Positions 63,058 to 64,000 of a DNA stretch of 64,000 bases are shown piece after piece. The stretch is taken from assembly GCF_001552175.1 (NCBI RefSeq), contig NZ_BCQR01000020.1:20272-84271 (forward strand), written 5' to 3'. Both the position numbers and the translations under genes were made by a program. This DNA is from Actinomadura kijaniata NBRC 14229 (lineage in GTDB: Bacteria; Actinomycetota; Actinomycetes; Streptosporangiales; Streptosporangiaceae). The number at the start of each line of letters is the position of its first letter. Position 1 is the first letter of the stretch. The notes under the pieces were generated by a model. That model did no database searches. It worked only from the letters and a program-made list of their open reading frames with translations, and was not told where the DNA came from.

Positions 63058-64000
63058 CTACCAGACGCGGGCGCGGGCCCGGAAGTCCTTGGCCAGGCGC
63101 TCCTCGGCCGACCTCGGGATGGTGATCGCGTTGGGGTCGCCGTCGGAGGTGTAGCGCTCCTGCGGGTTCTTGTCGAGGTGGTCGAGCCAGGCCACCGAGC
63201 AGAACCGCTGGCAGTCGTTCTCCTTGATCTTGCCCTCGGAGCGGACCCGGGCGATCGCGAACCGGTCGAAGCCGGAGTCGAACGGCGAGGGCGACGGCTG
63301 CCATCCGGCCAGGAACATGCCCTGGAAGTCGTACCGGCCGTCCTGCTTGCGCGCCCAGTCCCGCTTGCGCGGCACCGAGCCGAACGGGTAGGCGAAGGTG
63401 GCGGTGTTCCGCCCGGTGACGGCGCGGAGCCGGTCCTCCATCCCGCCGATCTCCTTCTGGACGGCGGCGCGGTCCAGCCGGGACAGGTCGGAGTGGTCGA
63501 CGGTGTGGTTGGCGATCTCGAAGCCGCGCGAGGTCAGCCACGCCAGCCCGGCGGCGGCCTGGTCGCCGAGGCCGAACAGGTCCTTGTTGGCGTAGAAGGT
63601 GGCCACCGGCCGGAACCCCGGGTGGGCCCGCGCGACCTCCTGGATGATCGCCACGGCGGTGTCGGGCTTGACGTTGCCCTGGGCGTCCAGGCCGAAGTGC
63701 CCGGGGGTGCTGTCGTCGAACGTCAGCACGACCGGGTGCCTGCCCGCCGGAACGTCGAAGCGCCCGCTGACGAACTCGGCGGCGGTGATCGGGACGTAGC
63801 CGCCCCTGGCGAGCCGGGTCAGCTCGTCGCGCAGCTCCTTGGTCGAGCGGTCCAGGGACAGCTGCGGCTTGGGCAGGATCCGGTGGTACATCAGCACCGG
63901 GACCCGGCCGAGCTCGTTGGCCTTGGCGGCGGCGGCCGCGGGCGGGGCGGGCGGCAGCGTCGCCGGGACCGAGGGGCTGGGCGGCGCGGACGGCGCCCGG
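63058..64000 (-). CDS. Polysaccharide deacetylase family protein, N terminus beyond window
   Basis: At least 313 residues; the frame remains open to the window edge through a Pro/Ala/Ser-rich linker (ATLPPAPPAAAAAKANELG) directly before VPVLMYHRI, so the ATG at 63897 is internal and the true start, probably with a signal peptide, lies outside. The NodB-type catalytic elements are VVLTFDDSTPGHFG (Asp-Asp), IANHTVDHSDLSRL (His-x3-His) and FAYPFGSVPRK. It would deacetylate cell-wall or capsular amino sugars outside the membrane. The 3' flank carries copy B of the dispersed repeat. Confidence 0.9.
   Translation of the reverse strand, partial: RAPSAPPSPSVPATLPPAPPAAAAAKANELGRVPVLMYHRILPKPQLSLDRSTKELRDELTRLARGGYVPITAAEFVSGRFDVPAGRHPVVLTFDDSTPGHFGLDAQGNVKPDTAVAIIQEVARAHPGFRPVATFYANKDLFGLGDQAAAGLAWLTSRGFEIANHTVDHSDLSRLDRAAVQKEIGGMEDRLRAVTGRNTATFAYPFGSVPRKRDWARKQDGRYDFQGMFLAGWQPSPSPFDSGFDRFAIARVRSEGKIKENDCQRFCSVAWLDHLDKNPQERYTSDGDPNAITIPRSAEERLAKDFRARARVW

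Overview
The window is 64 kb of very GC-rich DNA with GTG and TTG starts, short overlapping operons and a complete actinobacterial core neighbourhood (der-cmk-tyrA-aroH-rluB-scpB-scpA-parA-like-xerD-nudix-pyrG, and rpsA / coaE / uvrB). This points to a chromosomal segment of a filamentous actinomycete. A Thermomonosporaceae/Actinomadura-like or other Streptosporangiales host is my guess from gene order and gene content; no rRNA or other phylogenetic marker was tested.

Layout. 1-3.9 kb: the end of an F420/FMN-type PPOX gene, a bacterial nitric oxide synthase oxygenase, a deoxyribosyltransferase-Nudix fusion and two small membrane proteins. 4-17.1 kb: a long minus-strand housekeeping block covering ribosome assembly (der), nucleotide and aromatic metabolism (cmk, tyrA, aroH, pyrG), pseudouridylation (rluB), chromosome segregation (scpAB, a ParA-like ATPase with a small ribbon-helix-helix-like partner, xerD) and a 639-residue repetitive coiled-coil protein. 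17.1-20.6 kb: a gene-poor stretch with a dispersed repeat, then a TetR/flavin-monooxygenase divergent pair and a prolyl aminopeptidase. 20.9-27.4 kb: an ectABCD-ehuBCDA locus combining ectoine/hydroxyectoine synthesis with its ABC importer. 27.4-33.8 kb: an HD-domain protein, a GlxA/AraC regulator, a thiolase-like/DUF35 pair, a second prolyl aminopeptidase, a nitronate-monooxygenase-like flavoprotein and a ZIP transporter.

33.9-49.9 kb is accessory: PAP2 phosphatase, a LysR regulator divergent from an overlapping EamA-aminopeptidase-PhzF operon, a regulator that joins a transposase-type HTH to a MarR-type domain and faces an ABC-2 exporter, epoxide hydrolase with a divergent WYL regulator, SGNH esterase, carboxylesterase and other hydrolases. 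50-54.1 kb: a PadR-controlled flavin monooxygenase, a mosaic repeat array containing a copy of that gene's own 3' end, and an aminoglycoside 3-N-acetyltransferase family gene. 54.3-64 kb: uvrB, an apparently unpartnered histidine kinase, coaE, a GNAT protein, a membrane-anchored exonuclease/endonuclease/phosphatase-family protein, rpsA, and a polysaccharide deacetylase cut by the window edge.

The most notable signals are: (i) the ect-ehu island lies between two prolyl aminopeptidase paralogs that share a 219-bp tract differing at 3 positions, in direct orientation; (ii) the same 17-bp palindrome lies before the thiolase-like operon and before the nitronate-monooxygenase-like gene; (iii) a ~77-bp repeat occurs 16 bp beyond the stop codons of two unrelated minus-strand genes 45 kb apart; (iv) the mosaic repeat array after the PadR-linked monooxygenase; (v) the thiolase-like protein appears to lack the thiolase catalytic residues and is paired with a DUF35 protein, suggesting aldolase-type chemistry. 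No tRNA, rRNA, CRISPR array, prophage or complete insertion sequence was recognised.
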